NCBI GenBank assembly: GCA_029207755.1
Contig: JARCOQ010000002.1
Location: 85,152,087-85,216,086, forward strand
Length of the DNA stretch: 64,000 nucleotides
From: Chamaea fasciata
Taxonomy: Eukaryota > Chordata > Aves > Passeriformes > Sylviidae
Direction: 5' to 3'
Shown here: piece after piece, positions 1 to 13,100 of the stretch
Layout of the letters: each line of letters starts with the position of its first letter
How positions within the stretch are numbered: the stretch's first letter is position 1
Position numbers and translations under genes: made by a program
Notes under the pieces: generated by a model
Told to the model about the DNA's origin: nothing
The model's input: only the letters and a program-made list of their open reading frames with translations
Databases searched by the model: none

Positions 1-1025
1 TCAGGAAGCTTAGCTGGGTCCTTCCTGGAAAGGGAGGGCCATGCCAAAAAGTTACTTCTGGCTTTGCAAAGGCCACTGCATGGCACCCAGGACAAAGGGA
101 CAGCTGCCGAGCTACTTTTATGATAAAAAGGCACCTGTTGTGAAAATAGGAAGCACACATACTAAAATGAAGGGTGACATTTTCTGCTCTTCATGCCAAT
201 GAAACCAGAAAGTTTCTAACCTTACAATAAGATCTATTTCAAATCTGGTCATTAAATAAAAGAGAAGAAACCACCCACCACGTGCACAGTCTCAACGTTA
301 ACAAATGCAATGAGAGAATCTTAAGCATATGAAAATTTAAAAAATAATACATAAAAATACAAAAATATACACCATACTATGAAGCATAATCTAAAGCCAA
401 ACTCAACATAGAAAACTGAAAGGGACCAAATCAGGGAAGTTCATGATGACACAAGAACTCTGCATTTTCTGGCAACGTGAATATTTTAAGTTATTGCCAT
501 ACCATTGTATTAATTACTCTGTTTAGCTTGCAAATCCCTCAGGATGTATTTTCTAAAAGATGAAAAATAAATGCTGAGCCAGACCTGAAGAGCTGAAGCG
601 CCTCTGAGTCCCTTGGATGGAGGACACCCGATCCTATCATCCTGTATAGCAAAAGGAAATAATGCCTCCTCATACACAGCATAACACGAATGTCAAAGAC
701 CCAATTATCTGGAAAAGATGCCTGTTTGCTTTCTACTGGCTCCAAAGAAGATCTTGGCAAAAATGGCATGAAAGCAGTGCTGTGCACACCACATGTGGCA
801 CAGCTCCCACAGGCTGGAGGGGCCCATGAGGCTGGGAGGGCTGAGGGCTATCGGTGCAGAAACAAGTCTTTTCATTCCAGCTGGCTGCTTCCCCATCACA
901 TCTGAGCACATTCTCACACGTGAGCAGCTCCCTCATTGCTCAAGTAGATTCTGCCAGGCCCAGACAGGAATATCTGTGAGGACTCCAGCTCAGCCAGGGC
1001 AGTGGCTCCTGTATCGCTGCATGAG

Positions 1026-1071
1026 TTTGCAGTGGGTGTACCTACCTCTCTTTGCAGTGGGTGTACCTACC
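1026..1071. repeat. 25-bp tandem duplication
   Basis: A 21-base block (TTTGCAGTGGGTG at its start) occurs at 1026-1046 and again, identical, at 1051-1071. The spacing of 25 bp and perfect identity indicate a recent duplication. Confidence 0.85.
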
Positions 1072-4000
1072 ACCCGACCACCACACAGGCAACTGCTTTC
1101 TTAAAAAAGGGTCTCAGGGACAGGAGAAGTGGCCAGTCATGTCTAGAGAAGTCCAGCTACGACCTTAAAAGGGAATTACTCCACAATAGCCTTCTATACG
1201 GTAGAAACAAAGCAATGCTTTAATGGAAGGGACAGGCACACAAATGTGTTTGCAGAACACCAGCCCTGCTCAGCTGTGCAATGGCACACCTAATGCTTGC
1301 TCCTAATGCATGTAGTGTAACCCCCAAAAGGCTTTCCTTTCACTGTAGTCAGGTTCAGTGGCCTGATAAATCTGTGTTCAGCACGGGCTCGAGGTCAGGA
1401 AGCAGTGTCTTAGCTACGCTTGAGATCGCTCCCTCTCCATAATGTCCCTATTTATCCAGGGGATCAATCTATCCCTACAGTAGTTATAACTACCCAAAAC
1501 CAGATGAGTATTATGGTGCTTCAAGTACCTTTCTGAACAGGAGCCAAAGCTCATCATATTGATAGGAAAATTATAGTTCTTTCATTCATTTCCCTTTCTC
1601 ATTTTATTGCAGAAACAGGAAGAGCTCAGAGTTAAGTCCTATCCTATAAGCACTTAAATTTCCAGACAAAATAGTTATGGATGTCACAGTCTGAATTCAG
1701 CAGGGTTAAATTAATCCAGGTGCTAAATAGGGTCAAAATATAAAAACCCCTATAAATAACCAATAGACATTTGGAGGAAACATACTGAAAATTTAAGACA
1801 CTAAATATATACTCATCTGCTGCTAAAGAAAAACTGGTCATGTAACAACACAGCACAAATCACAGCTTTGTGCAGCGCAACTGATTTTTAAGCAGTGCAG
1901 ATATTCTGAAACAATTTTCTGATGAGGCTATCTTACAAATACCATCAAGAGGAGGCAAAACAGTGCAGAGAACCTACTCATAGAAATATTTGTGTTTTAG
2001 ATAGTTCTAGACTAATTTTTTACTATAGATTCAGCTTTTGCAAACCAAGTGAAGTGGATGGCACTTCAGTGCATCTCTTCTTACAGATTCTTCCAAATGG
2101 TCCTAATGTTCAGCCATACAACAAGCTGCATTAAATAGCAGATATTAGAAAAAACAGAGAAAGCTTGGCAAAATAAAAGGTGTGGCAAATGTAAACTTTT
2201 ACTAGTGAGGCCCTTAATAGAGGCAAAGAGAAACTAAAAGCCACAAGTACGGTAGATTTGAGAAGAAATGGAGAACTGCTGAGCCCAAAAGGGAGAAGAA
2301 GAAGCAAATAATTTCAGGATTCATGTAAAAGTTAGAAAAAATACGAAGATGGGAACAATGCTGTTGGAAATGCTGATTCCATGGAAAGCACAAACTGGAC
2401 ACCTCTCCTCTCTTTTAACATTTCCTCCAGTCATGTCTTGAACAGCAAGAACAGGTAAGTAGTAAAATGGATTTAAGTGGGGTAGAGAAAATCCACTCCA
2501 TACTGTAAAAAATAATCTGTCACATCTTCCTATTGTCTAAATTGGCATAACTCCACCAGCTTCATTTTATGCCAGTTTAAGACTTGGTCAAATGCAGTAA
2601 GAGGAAGGTAGCAGTTCCTCTCACATGTTTCACTTTGCCTGCAGGCAGGCTTCAGCAAATGGCATATCTATTCCAGGGGAACATACCTAATGAAGGATTT
2701 AATTTTCCCGATGAATACAGAAGGATGCCAAAGTGCCAAACTTGTCAAACATACCTTGCAACAAAACACACTGTTAAAAATTTGCTTTACTCGGCTATAT
2801 ACTTGCAAAGCCATGTAAAACAGATAGCTCCAAATTGCCTGACTTCAGCCACTGAAAGTCAAACACTGCTGTCCAAATCCCTTTGCAAAGGTGTAGTATT
2901 ACAGTAATTGAGATGGTCCATAATCTGCTCACATCTCTGCTCACATCAGTGACACAGTGCCGAGAAGTCTCCCAGTTGTTCAGCCACAGAAGGAGCTGCG
3001 TGAAGCACTGATTCACGCTGATGAATTGTAACCAAGCAACACTGCCAGCATCTCTCCAGCCCATTGTTCAACTGAGCTGGGGAGAATAGCAGCAGAACAG
3101 CACTGAAAAAACCTGCCAAACTCCAACTTCAATTAAAGGATACCATCCCTCTAACAACTAGGCACAGTAAATTCTTTAACCAAAATTTAACACAAATAAA
3201 CTGTTACTTCCCTCTCAGTAAAGATAATGACGTGCATGAAGGCAGCAAATTAATTTTTGTGTGTCCAGGACCTCTTGTAAATCATCTTTATAAAAGAAAG
3301 AGTTGAAATTTACACTAAAAACGCAGGGCAATGAATTATTCATCTGAGCAGAGGGACAGAAGTACTGCCTTTTTGTTAGTCTGGCTGTTAGAGGCTGAGG
3401 GAAACTAAAGAAAACTTCCTCAGATACAGTAACTAATCAGTAACAACACAGATGAGATGGAAAGGAAATAAGGAAATAGAGTTTAGAAAATTTTGTTCCG
3501 TGAGAGTTGGCAACTTTTCCCCATGTAAATGTCCAAAACCAACAGTTAATGCACAAAATACTGCTACTACATCATCACTCATGAGAACCTTATTATCAAC
3601 AAAGGCATTAAAAAATTAGGCTACAATACTGCAATCTTTTCCTTTTATTGCAGTTAAGTGGTGGGATTATTTGTTCTTTTTAATGCCACGGGCCTGGATA
3701 TCAAGAATACAATTTGCTACAAAATTATCCACTGTTGCCCTTTATGGAAATAAGAGATGACACAGTCTGCCAACAAAACCGTTGGTTACTAGATGTTTTT
3801 GCAATGTTCAACAGCATCCTCATTTTACCAGAAAAAGAATCATGTTTAAATTAAGAGTATGATACAGAATTGACTTGTTTTTATAACATAAAAGACGGGC
3901 TAGCAGCTGCAGGCATTTATCAGAGCATAAAAACCAAAAGCACTGACCTGTGAAACAGAAATAGTAGTAACATCTGCTAGACTTCTGGGCTCTGAAATCA

Positions 4001-4223
4001 CATTCCCTGAGAGCAAGTTTCCAAAAGAAAGGCTGGATACTAATGTAAGATGCCAATTCCCTTTTCAATGGACAGTGCTTCTCTTTTGAAATTTCACGTA
4101 AAAGCCTGAGTGCAAAACCACACACATCTTTCTTCTCTAGGAATTAATGTAGTAGAGCAAAGTAACAAAATGCCATGGCATTGGCATAAAAATAGATTTA
4201 TCAATGTCTTTCAGAATTTTTGA

Positions 4224-4325
4224 TATCATAGAATCATAGAATGGTTTGGGTTGGAAGGGACGCTAAAGATCAACTAGTTTCTTTTCAATCCCATCACGGG
4301 GGATCAAGCAGTTCTGTGTTCACTG
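4224..4325 (-). mobile_element. CR1 LINE 3' fragment
   Basis: Read on the plus strand, TCATAGAATCATAGAATGG followed by TTGGGTTGGAAGGGAC is the reverse complement of the CR1 3' end. The element therefore lies on the minus strand with its 3' end at the left. It is short and 5' truncated. Confidence 0.85.
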
Positions 4326-4770
4326 TTCTGTGTGGAGTATTACCAAGATCTCACACAGGCAGGAATGCTGCTGCTTAGGCTCTGCCTACTTGATAGTTTA
4401 GGGTCCTTCTTGTAAGTCCTCAACACTGCCACAGGCTTTAACACAGCACAGGAGTCCTTATAGGCTCAAAGCCTGCTCTCCCATGGTATGAGTTCCCACC
4501 AGCTTCCTCTCAATATGAGCAGATATTTAAAGCAGAACTTGGTCTCATCATCTTCTTTCCCTTCATATGTTTGCCAGATGGCTTTATTTAATGTCTGTTC
4601 TCTGGATTGGCTCTTAGGTTGATTTTTTTTTTCCTTTACATTTGCCATCTGCTGGTCCAAACAGCTGAATGATACACTTCCTTCTCAATCTCATGCCATA
4701 AATTCATTCTTGCTGTCAACTTGGCATCCAAAATAGTATGGCAGGCAGACTGGCAGGTCTGGGTAAGGCC

Positions 4771-5378
4771 TTACTCCACCAACAGGAATTTGCTCCTTGT
4801 CCCTTTGAGAGTTAGAGTAGGAGCAAAGTTTTTAAGTGGGAACAAAGAACAAAGCCAGAGAAAAAGTACCAAGAAGAACTCTGAACTGTGTTGCGTCAAT
4901 GATGGAAAGCGGTCTGTGTTGCAGCTATCTCTTGGAAGCAAGATTTGCAGCCCCAGCAGCTGGCAGTGTGTGTTCTTGTACAAAGAGAAGACATCAAGTT
5001 GTGCGGCAGCTAAGGGCAAAGAATTGCATGTGGACTTCCAAAAGAAACAAATGCTATGTGGGAAAACTTGACTTGGAACCTTTGAATCATTTTCCAGAGC
5101 CTTCAGCAACTGGCTTGCTCTTTTCAGTGAAAATGTATGAGGACTCCTGTGAAATAACTGATGTGGATATGGGACCATGCCTGCACCCTGCAGAGTATCT
5201 AGCCTGGGCTGCACTACAGGGGCAGTGCCAGAACAAGGGCTTGCAAAAATGCAACAGCAGCTGGCTGGCAAGGATGTCAGGAAGAGGACAGAAGCAGCAC
5301 AAGAGGAGGAAGAAGGGAAAGGTGCCAAAAAGTCTTGTTATGACCCCACCTAAACGCCTAACAGCAAGGTATTACTGA
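4771..5378. other. Unexplained open stretch with long frames on both strands
   Basis: A plus-strand frame (4836-5378, 180 codons, very basic C-terminus with RKKGKVPK) and a minus-strand frame (4771-5328, 185 codons) overlap almost completely. Neither resembles a family I know. Frames this long are unusual in this AT-rich DNA, but the stretch is less AT-rich than its surroundings, so chance is possible. No clear splice sites or polyadenylation signal frame it. Confidence 0.2.
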
Positions 5379-7021
5379 GCTGCCTGAATGCGTATGTTTT
5401 ACCCGTCCTGTTATGTTAAACTCAGAATTTTTTCTGAGATGATTCTGTCTCTTGAGCGTTTGCACAGTTCCAAGCACAATAGCTTCTTGTGCTGGCTGAG
5501 TCCTTTGAATACTGTAAGAATACAATTAAATAATAAGAGCAGTAAAAAGCTTGATGCTGTTCATACTTGAGAAGATCTCACAAGGCTCTGGACAAATCAT
5601 AGCCACAGCAACACTCTCAACAAACACATTTGCTAATCCTCTCATTACTATTATGGCTTTCTTTTAAAGGTAAAGACAGAAAAAATGTCATGAAAAAATA
5701 TTAACTGCATTTCATATCTGAGTGCCACAAAAGACCAACAGTTTATCCAAACAATGTAAGTGAACGAAAGCTTGAAAAATCCTACTTTAATGCTTCTCTG
5801 TATACTTAAATTTGCAAATACACTTGCCTTTCTCTGTTTACCCTGTGGTTTTGGTGGCTCAGCTGACATCCAGTAGCCTGTCTACTCTTCACTTTCTCCA
5901 TGCATTACATGGTCAAGTAAGTGGGAACAGTGTGAGGTTTGCGTGTCTTGATCTCTTAACGTTTAGATAAATGTTGGTACTACAGAGCTGGTCCTGGTAT
6001 TCCAGGGCTTCCTACCTCAGTTATGAAGGTAATAAACCTAACCCGGTGATTCAGTGCCCTTGGTCTCAGCAGCTCTTATCCAATGCCCATTGAAGCTTAA
6101 AGAGAGATTCCTTAATTAGCCAGTTAGTGTCAAATCAAGTGCAATTAGGCTTGAGTGCCACTGAAGAATAAGATGTATAAATTCTTTTGCAATGCAAATT
6201 CCTTTGCTGCTGAACTGTACGGAACTGACCTACCTGCTCCAGGTCTCCATGCAACCTGATATTTCGTACACCACCCAATGTTCAAGGGAGGGGTGCTGAG
6301 AAACAGATTTCTTGAAATTCCCAAGCTGCTTTATATGCTTCACGTTGGTGGTTCACAATCAGATTTCTGGTTGTCACCATCATGAATGGAAGGATAAAAA
6401 TTCAGTGACAAGTTATGAAATGTTACATCTGCTCAAAAAGGTAGAACAACCAGCCAAAACCAGTGTGTCAAAGAAATGTGTAAAACAGCTCCAGATTTAG
6501 CCAGATCCAGCACAAGCCAGGTCTATATTTGAAAGCTGCACTGGTACAGATGTTAGTAGGTATATGAATAAAGGATAGGAAGACTGTTGCACCAGTTGGC
6601 ATATCTATGGTAACTAAGAGAGGATCTCCTGAGAAAAGGGACTGTGAGATGGGGAACAAAGAATTTTTTCCCCTTTAAGGGCTAAATACCTCACACTGTC
6701 TAGTGAGATTATTTAGGCTGGGGACGTGTGTGTCTCTGGATTATAAAAGCAACAAGGAAAAGAGAACAACATTGCATCTTCAGTCCTCAGACGGCTTGTC
6801 TACCCTGCACTGCAGTCCATGTCTCTGCATGTTCACAGCTCTTGTTCTATCTAGGCTGAAGTTGATGCAAACACACCCAGTGGCTGTACAAACAACCCAT
6901 TATAATATGCATAATACAGTACAGTATCCAAGACATGCATTGGCTGGTTGGGACGTGAAGGCTACAGAAAGAAATAATGGCCTTCTATGCAGCTCTCAGA
7001 ATACAGTATTTAGGCACAAAT

Positions 7022-7110
7022 CATAGAGCCATTTAGGCTGGAAAACATCTTAGAGGCCACTGAGTCCAACATTTAATCTAGCATTGCCAAGTACCAGTGT
7101 AGCTCATTTC
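7022..7110 (-). mobile_element. CR1 LINE 3' fragment (diverged)
   Basis: ATCATAGAGCCATTTAGGCTGGAAAACATC and the following GAGTCCAAC segment resemble the reverse complement of a diverged CR1 tail. Only about 90 bp can be recognised. Confidence 0.65.
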
Positions 7111-10100
7111 CCTGTGTGTGTGTATGTTCTGAATACATTTATGATGACACAACTGCATCTGCTCTAGGCTGGGTTTACCAATCTTTACTGTTTCATGACT
7201 AGTCATAAAAGTTCTATTACTATTGAAGGACAATGTCCAGAGAAAGTACAAACAATTTCAGAAGAATTAAAAAGCCAAAAGACTCCCTGCAACACAGAGT
7301 GATACCAGTGTCCTCACACATGTGCCTACTCCATTACTCTAAACATTCAAAGGGCAACCACTTGAGTTCCCAGCTGCTCTGTGTTGCCCAAACAATTCTC
7401 ACAGAACTGCCATCTATCCCCATTTCCTTACAGCCATCACCGGAGAAGGAGGGCAGTACTACCACCAGCACTGAGCTGAGCCCATCTGGACTGGATTGTG
7501 GGTGCCTGCATGCAGAGCTGCCAGGCGTAAGTCAGACAGAACAGAAGAAATAGGCGCCATCTTCCATGCTGCTGTACATAACCTCTGAAGCAAAAGGATG
7601 AAAATTTTTGACAAATACAGTTTCTTTTAATGATCTCCTTTTCTTATGCTCCCGCTCCTGCCACAATTTTTAGTTTTAGATATGTGAGTCTGGCAGCTCT
7701 CTCCACATGGTCCAATTCTCCGGCATATTTCTGGTCCAGGTTTTCCTTGCGTTTTACTGGAGGCAAGAAAGACTGGTATCAAAAAGAAAGCGCAATAGAA
7801 AGAAAACTCTGGAAAGCAAAGCCTTTACATACCCAGAAAGTCATCTGAACATCCAAACAGAAGCAAAAGAGTTCCTTCTTATTTTTAAATATATCTTCTG
7901 TTTCCATGCTATACTAATTATACAGTATGTTTTTAAACAGTCTGTTTTAAAATAAGTTGGGTGTGATCTAGTTACTAAATATTGCATGACTTGATAATTA
8001 CACAGCAGAGCAAACTACTTTCTAATCTGGAATAAGATGTAAAATTCTGCAGTGCCTTTAAGAAAATCAGACTTAAGTACCTTTTATTTTTTCCAATGAC
8101 ATGTAAGCGCAGGAAAAAGTAATTTCCTATTTTAGTTGGTTTTGAAAGTCTTAGAATTGACATTTGCATGTAAACAATTTACACCTTCACTTTTACAGCT
8201 ACATGAAATCAGCATTGATTCCTGCAGCACCGAATGTCATTATTTTTTGATTAACTTCCCTTCAGGTTTTCACTGTAAGCCAGTGATATTTTATTAGAGA
8301 TAACAGTGATACTTGTATTAATTTCCTTCATTATATTCGGTCACTCATAACTTTGGCAGGTGGTGTAACTTTTTAAGGTCCTTTGAGTGGGGGAACAAAA
8401 GGATGAATAACTTGTGCTGGTGTAATTGGAGTCCACCCCACAAACAAGAGGCAGTTTACAGCTGCACAATGTACTTTGGTTCTGACACACTCAATCCTGT
8501 GCCTTGACTCAGCAAAGTAAATAATGCTCTTTACAAACAGTCTGCACAAAATTGCTAGGGCGTTCTGGTTTAACACACAGCATGTTATCAGGTATTACAC
8601 ATCCAGTGTAATTAATTAAGACATTTAAAAATGGAAGTTGTTTCAGCCAGTATACGGAAACTTGCTGTTCCTAAGCAAAGTGGCTGAGTAATAAGAAACA
8701 TCACAAAGACTAGCTAAAAGTTGAAGATCATTTTGATAATGAACCTTCTCATGTAAGTAGACTATTTGCATGTTCCTATCACAGTAGCACTCTTACCTTC
8801 ACTAGCAAATGGCTTTCACTTCCTTACCCTAACTTTTTAAAGGAGATATTGTCTCCAGATCACTACAAACTGTACAGACTGTTGTGGAGTAAAAAGTTTT
8901 AATAACATCGCAGCAGACTCTTGGGCTGAGCTAATACAAGCACTCAGCTTCAGTCTAATTCTAACAACCAAATAAACAGAGTTAGGATGATGCTCAGTGC
9001 TATTGTAAATTCCAGCCACATTCCGTACTGTAGAGTGGACGGAGAAAACAAAATGATGCAATCACTTATAAATACTATGAAGAAAACTAGATTGGTCACT
9101 TTTATTTTGCCCTATGCTTCAGAAATAGACGCTATTAAAATTACAACTAGTCAGATACAAAAAAGCTAGGAGGAAATGAGACTTTATGTTATGGAAATAC
9201 AGCTGACAAATGCAGTGCTTTGTAGGAGCAGATGTGGTTGAAAAAACAATGAAATACTTTTCAGCAGAATTTGCTTTGTGGAGGTAGAACCAAGAAGCTC
9301 TTGCTGGAGATTCCCACACCATCATCCACAGATCTAAAGTACCTAGGAGTTCAACAGGAAGTTGAGATGTACCTATCTGCACACATGGTCCTCTTATCTT
9401 GTTGTGATTGAGCTACAGCTTGTGACTTTCATTCACACTAAGACTGCAAAGCAGCTGAGCTGGTTATTAAACCAGACTGTTGGAGCAACATAAGTAAAAA
9501 CTAAAAAATCTGATTACAAAGTTACAGCCTGTCAGTATTTTGCTTTGACTAAGAAACTTGCTACATCAGGCTCATTGCAAGAGTTGCAGAGAATGCCTCA
9601 AGAAAACTGACCAAAAATCTTTTGCATACGCACGACAATTTACAGCGCTCCCTGCTCACAGAATTGTTTCTTAGCAGAGTCACAGGATTAGCTATTGCTA
9701 AACAAATCTCATCACCATGAGAAAGGTCATGGAAACAACCTCTTTACTCTAGAGCAGACAGCACTTCCTTGAAGCACTCCATCAGGGTCCAAATAGAAAC
9801 ACTCATATGCTTGTTGCAACAGTGCTGAGCGACACAAGTACTGGCAACTAGTTTGAAGAGCATAATGTTGTCAAAACAGCAGGCCAGCTACTATTATCCT
9901 TCTGTATAGTGCAGACTCAATGCAAATATCAGAGGAGCCAGACCGTTTACTCAGTTCAGGTATCTCTGAAATGGACTAACATTCAGTGTCATAAAACTTT
10001 GAACTTTGCCTGTTCAAGGGTTGAAGCCCACTTGGGGATCCTGGAATATCAGATAAGCAGTAGTATATTATTACAAACCCATGATTTCAACTTGCTTTTA

Positions 10101-13100
10101 GGAAAGAAATACACTTCTTTGTCTCCTATCATCTTCCACCATTAAATTTCAAGTTAATAACCCATTGTTGTGACTGGTTTAAGCATTAGTGAAGCAATTC
10201 AAAGCAAGCATAAAATGCAACAGAGCTTCCTTATCCAAGAATATAATGAAAGCAACAGAACCATCATCTATAGACGCACGGCAAGTCCAAAGAAGCAACT
10301 GATGTTCTGGTGCAGAAGAGGTGTCCTTAAGATTGCTATCACAAATGCAGTGATATGGCAGAGATGTTTCTGTGCAAAAGAAGAAAGCAAGGAAGGAGAA
10401 ACTCTGCAGAAAAAACAGTAAAGGCAGCAGAAAGTCCGAGGGGAAGCAAGAAGAGTCATTGAAAAAAAATTCCTAAAAAGGGCTAATGACAGAATACCAC
10501 TTCACTGGTGGCAGAACAAAGTAGGGAGTAATGCTCGGAGAAGCCTCTCTCCTCTTCAGTGAATGAAATCAAGGTTTGTTTGGGTTTTTTTATAATTACC
10601 AGGATTAGATCTGGCTTCATCATCAGACTAACATTAACTAAAACCGTGGTTTTAACCTAAGTTTTGACAGCCTCAGATCTCAAGTGAATCCAGGGACACA
10701 ACCCAATTCTGACCTTGCAGCAGATCCTTGTTCTGTCTTGCCCACATATGGCTTTATTCATACACACTACAGTGTGATCTCAAATGCCTGTGCAAAAGTG
10801 GAAGCAGCAGCAGCAGCAGATCGTCTTTCAGGTGGCCTTTGTTGATTTCTTTCACAGCTGTGGCAAGAATTAACACCGGCACACTTGACAAAAGAAGCAA
10901 GTGAGCCTGTTCTACAGCCAAGAGGCCACAGAGAGGACAACAGCTCTGCACCACACCAACACATGGGACCCCACGCTTACAGGACCTGTGCTAGAAGGCT
11001 CCCTTCTCCTGTGCTGAACTGTATCCACCTTTCCCAGGAGCCATAATGCTCCTCACTGTATTCTGCCCCTCAGCTTACCAGACATGTTCCCTTCGCACCA
11101 TCACAGCACCCAACACGACTCTCCTCCAGACACATTTGCAGGTACCTCAGAAATTTTTTCCAGCACATAGAAGGAGCCGATTTCCTGAAGTCCTTTTTGC
11201 TTCTCAGCTGACTGTACTGTGTGCCACAGTTTCTCAAAACTAACCTGTTGTTTCAGAGAAACATGAATCTTATGAGGAGAACACGTCAATTCATTCACAA
11301 TATACACTCCTCTACAAATATGTAACACAGATTGGAACTGACATTCAAGATGACCCACACCCTATATAAGCCTCACAAAAACTGCCTAGTTATTCACTTT
11401 TCCAGCTTGGCAAACTAAGCCTCTATATTCAGTGTCAAGCTAAAACATTTGTTAAAATAATTCTTGGCTTCCTTCCACTCCAAACAAATTCATCAGACTG
11501 ATATTTCAAGTCATTTTTGACTCAAGCAAGCAGAAGTAGGAAGGCACAAAAGTAGAGATGTAGGAGCCTTCATTAATTAGAATATGACTTTTTTTTGTAC
11601 ACCTTTCTCTTCTACATAAGGATAATGGAGGGTTTCGGCTATTTTTGAGGTCGCTGTCTCCAATTAAGAGAAACGCATGAGCTTTAAACAAATCAGACAA
11701 CCGTGGAACAATTTTAATCCCTGAATGAATAAATCCCTTGGGGGACGTAGCTGCAGAGAAATCAATGGGCAATTCTATTAAGCCTTAACAGCAAATAAGG
11801 CACAATCTGGCTTCTACAATGAACCTCAAAGCCACAGATCCTGTCATAAGAATTTATCAGATTTGTGTGATCAGTCATCAGTGTACAGAGTCCGATTATA
11901 CCCAGAATATCTTCTGCTTAGAGCAGCTGTTGGAACAGTGTTGTATTAGACCATCTTTGAGTTGGGGGCTATAATCTTGCGGCAAAAAAGTGACAGAAAT
12001 GAGTGTTAGCTGGGTGAATACTCATTTGTTCCAGTGAACTCCTACTCTTGTCAGCACCCTGCTGCCCACTGACCTTACCTCCAGCTCTGAAGTGTAAAGA
12101 GAAGTGTTGAGCTGTGACTGTGAGAAAATTGGCATTTGCTCCCACAGCCTTTCACAGCAACACATAAATGACCTCCTTTGCCCTACAGACTGGAAGTGCT
12201 CTCTCTAGCTGCGGGATCAAACACAAATCACTCATACCATGCTATTAAAAGTCCACAGACTAGCACAGAAAATAGAACTGTGCTTCAAAAAAATCATCAA
12301 AACAGAAGATGCAATTTCCCCTCCCCTTCAATATACCTAAATGCTCACCTACTGACATCTGCCAGGGTAAGGACAAAATCACTTTGGTTGATGCAGCGTA
12401 GCCTAATATCCAGGAGCCTCTGCCTTGGGCTGCATCTGCTCTTGTAAGTGAAACACTCAGGACTGTTCTGTGGCATTGAGGACAACGCTTGAAACTAGAC
12501 CGCTAAACTCTCATGACCTTCAAAAGAGGTTGACTACATCCACTCCACATGTTGAAAACCATCGGCAGCCTATCCAATTACAATTGTGTCCAGGGCTGTT
12601 CCAACAACTCAAGATCAATGACAGCCTGACCCAGGAACATTTCCTGTGCCATTTAGTTTAGACGCATCTTCCCTGTCCTGAACTGTTCAGATCTGAGGTA
12701 TCTCCAAGGTACATGACAGCTGCCTTCTTTGCCCACAGAACCAGATTTTCTTTCCTTGAAATCAAGGTATATGAACAAGGAAAGAGGGTGAAAATGACAC
12801 ACATAACAGCTACTACCCAGACAGGGCTATACTACAGACATGGCATACCCAGTGCTCACAAGTTAAGAAGTACTCCTTACGAGCACCCACTCTTAAGATA
12901 AATAATTATTGAGGGTCAAGTTTTCACAGCCATTAAACACCTAAAGATACAGATGGGAGCCATCACTTCTTGCAGTGAATAGGAATAATTTATCCAATAA
13001 GATGCACAGCGAGATTTTCAGGTTAGGTGTCTCCTTCCTATTGCAGTTGACTGGGATTTATGCCTGAAGATGTTAAAAGCCTCTGTGTTGAGTGTGATGC

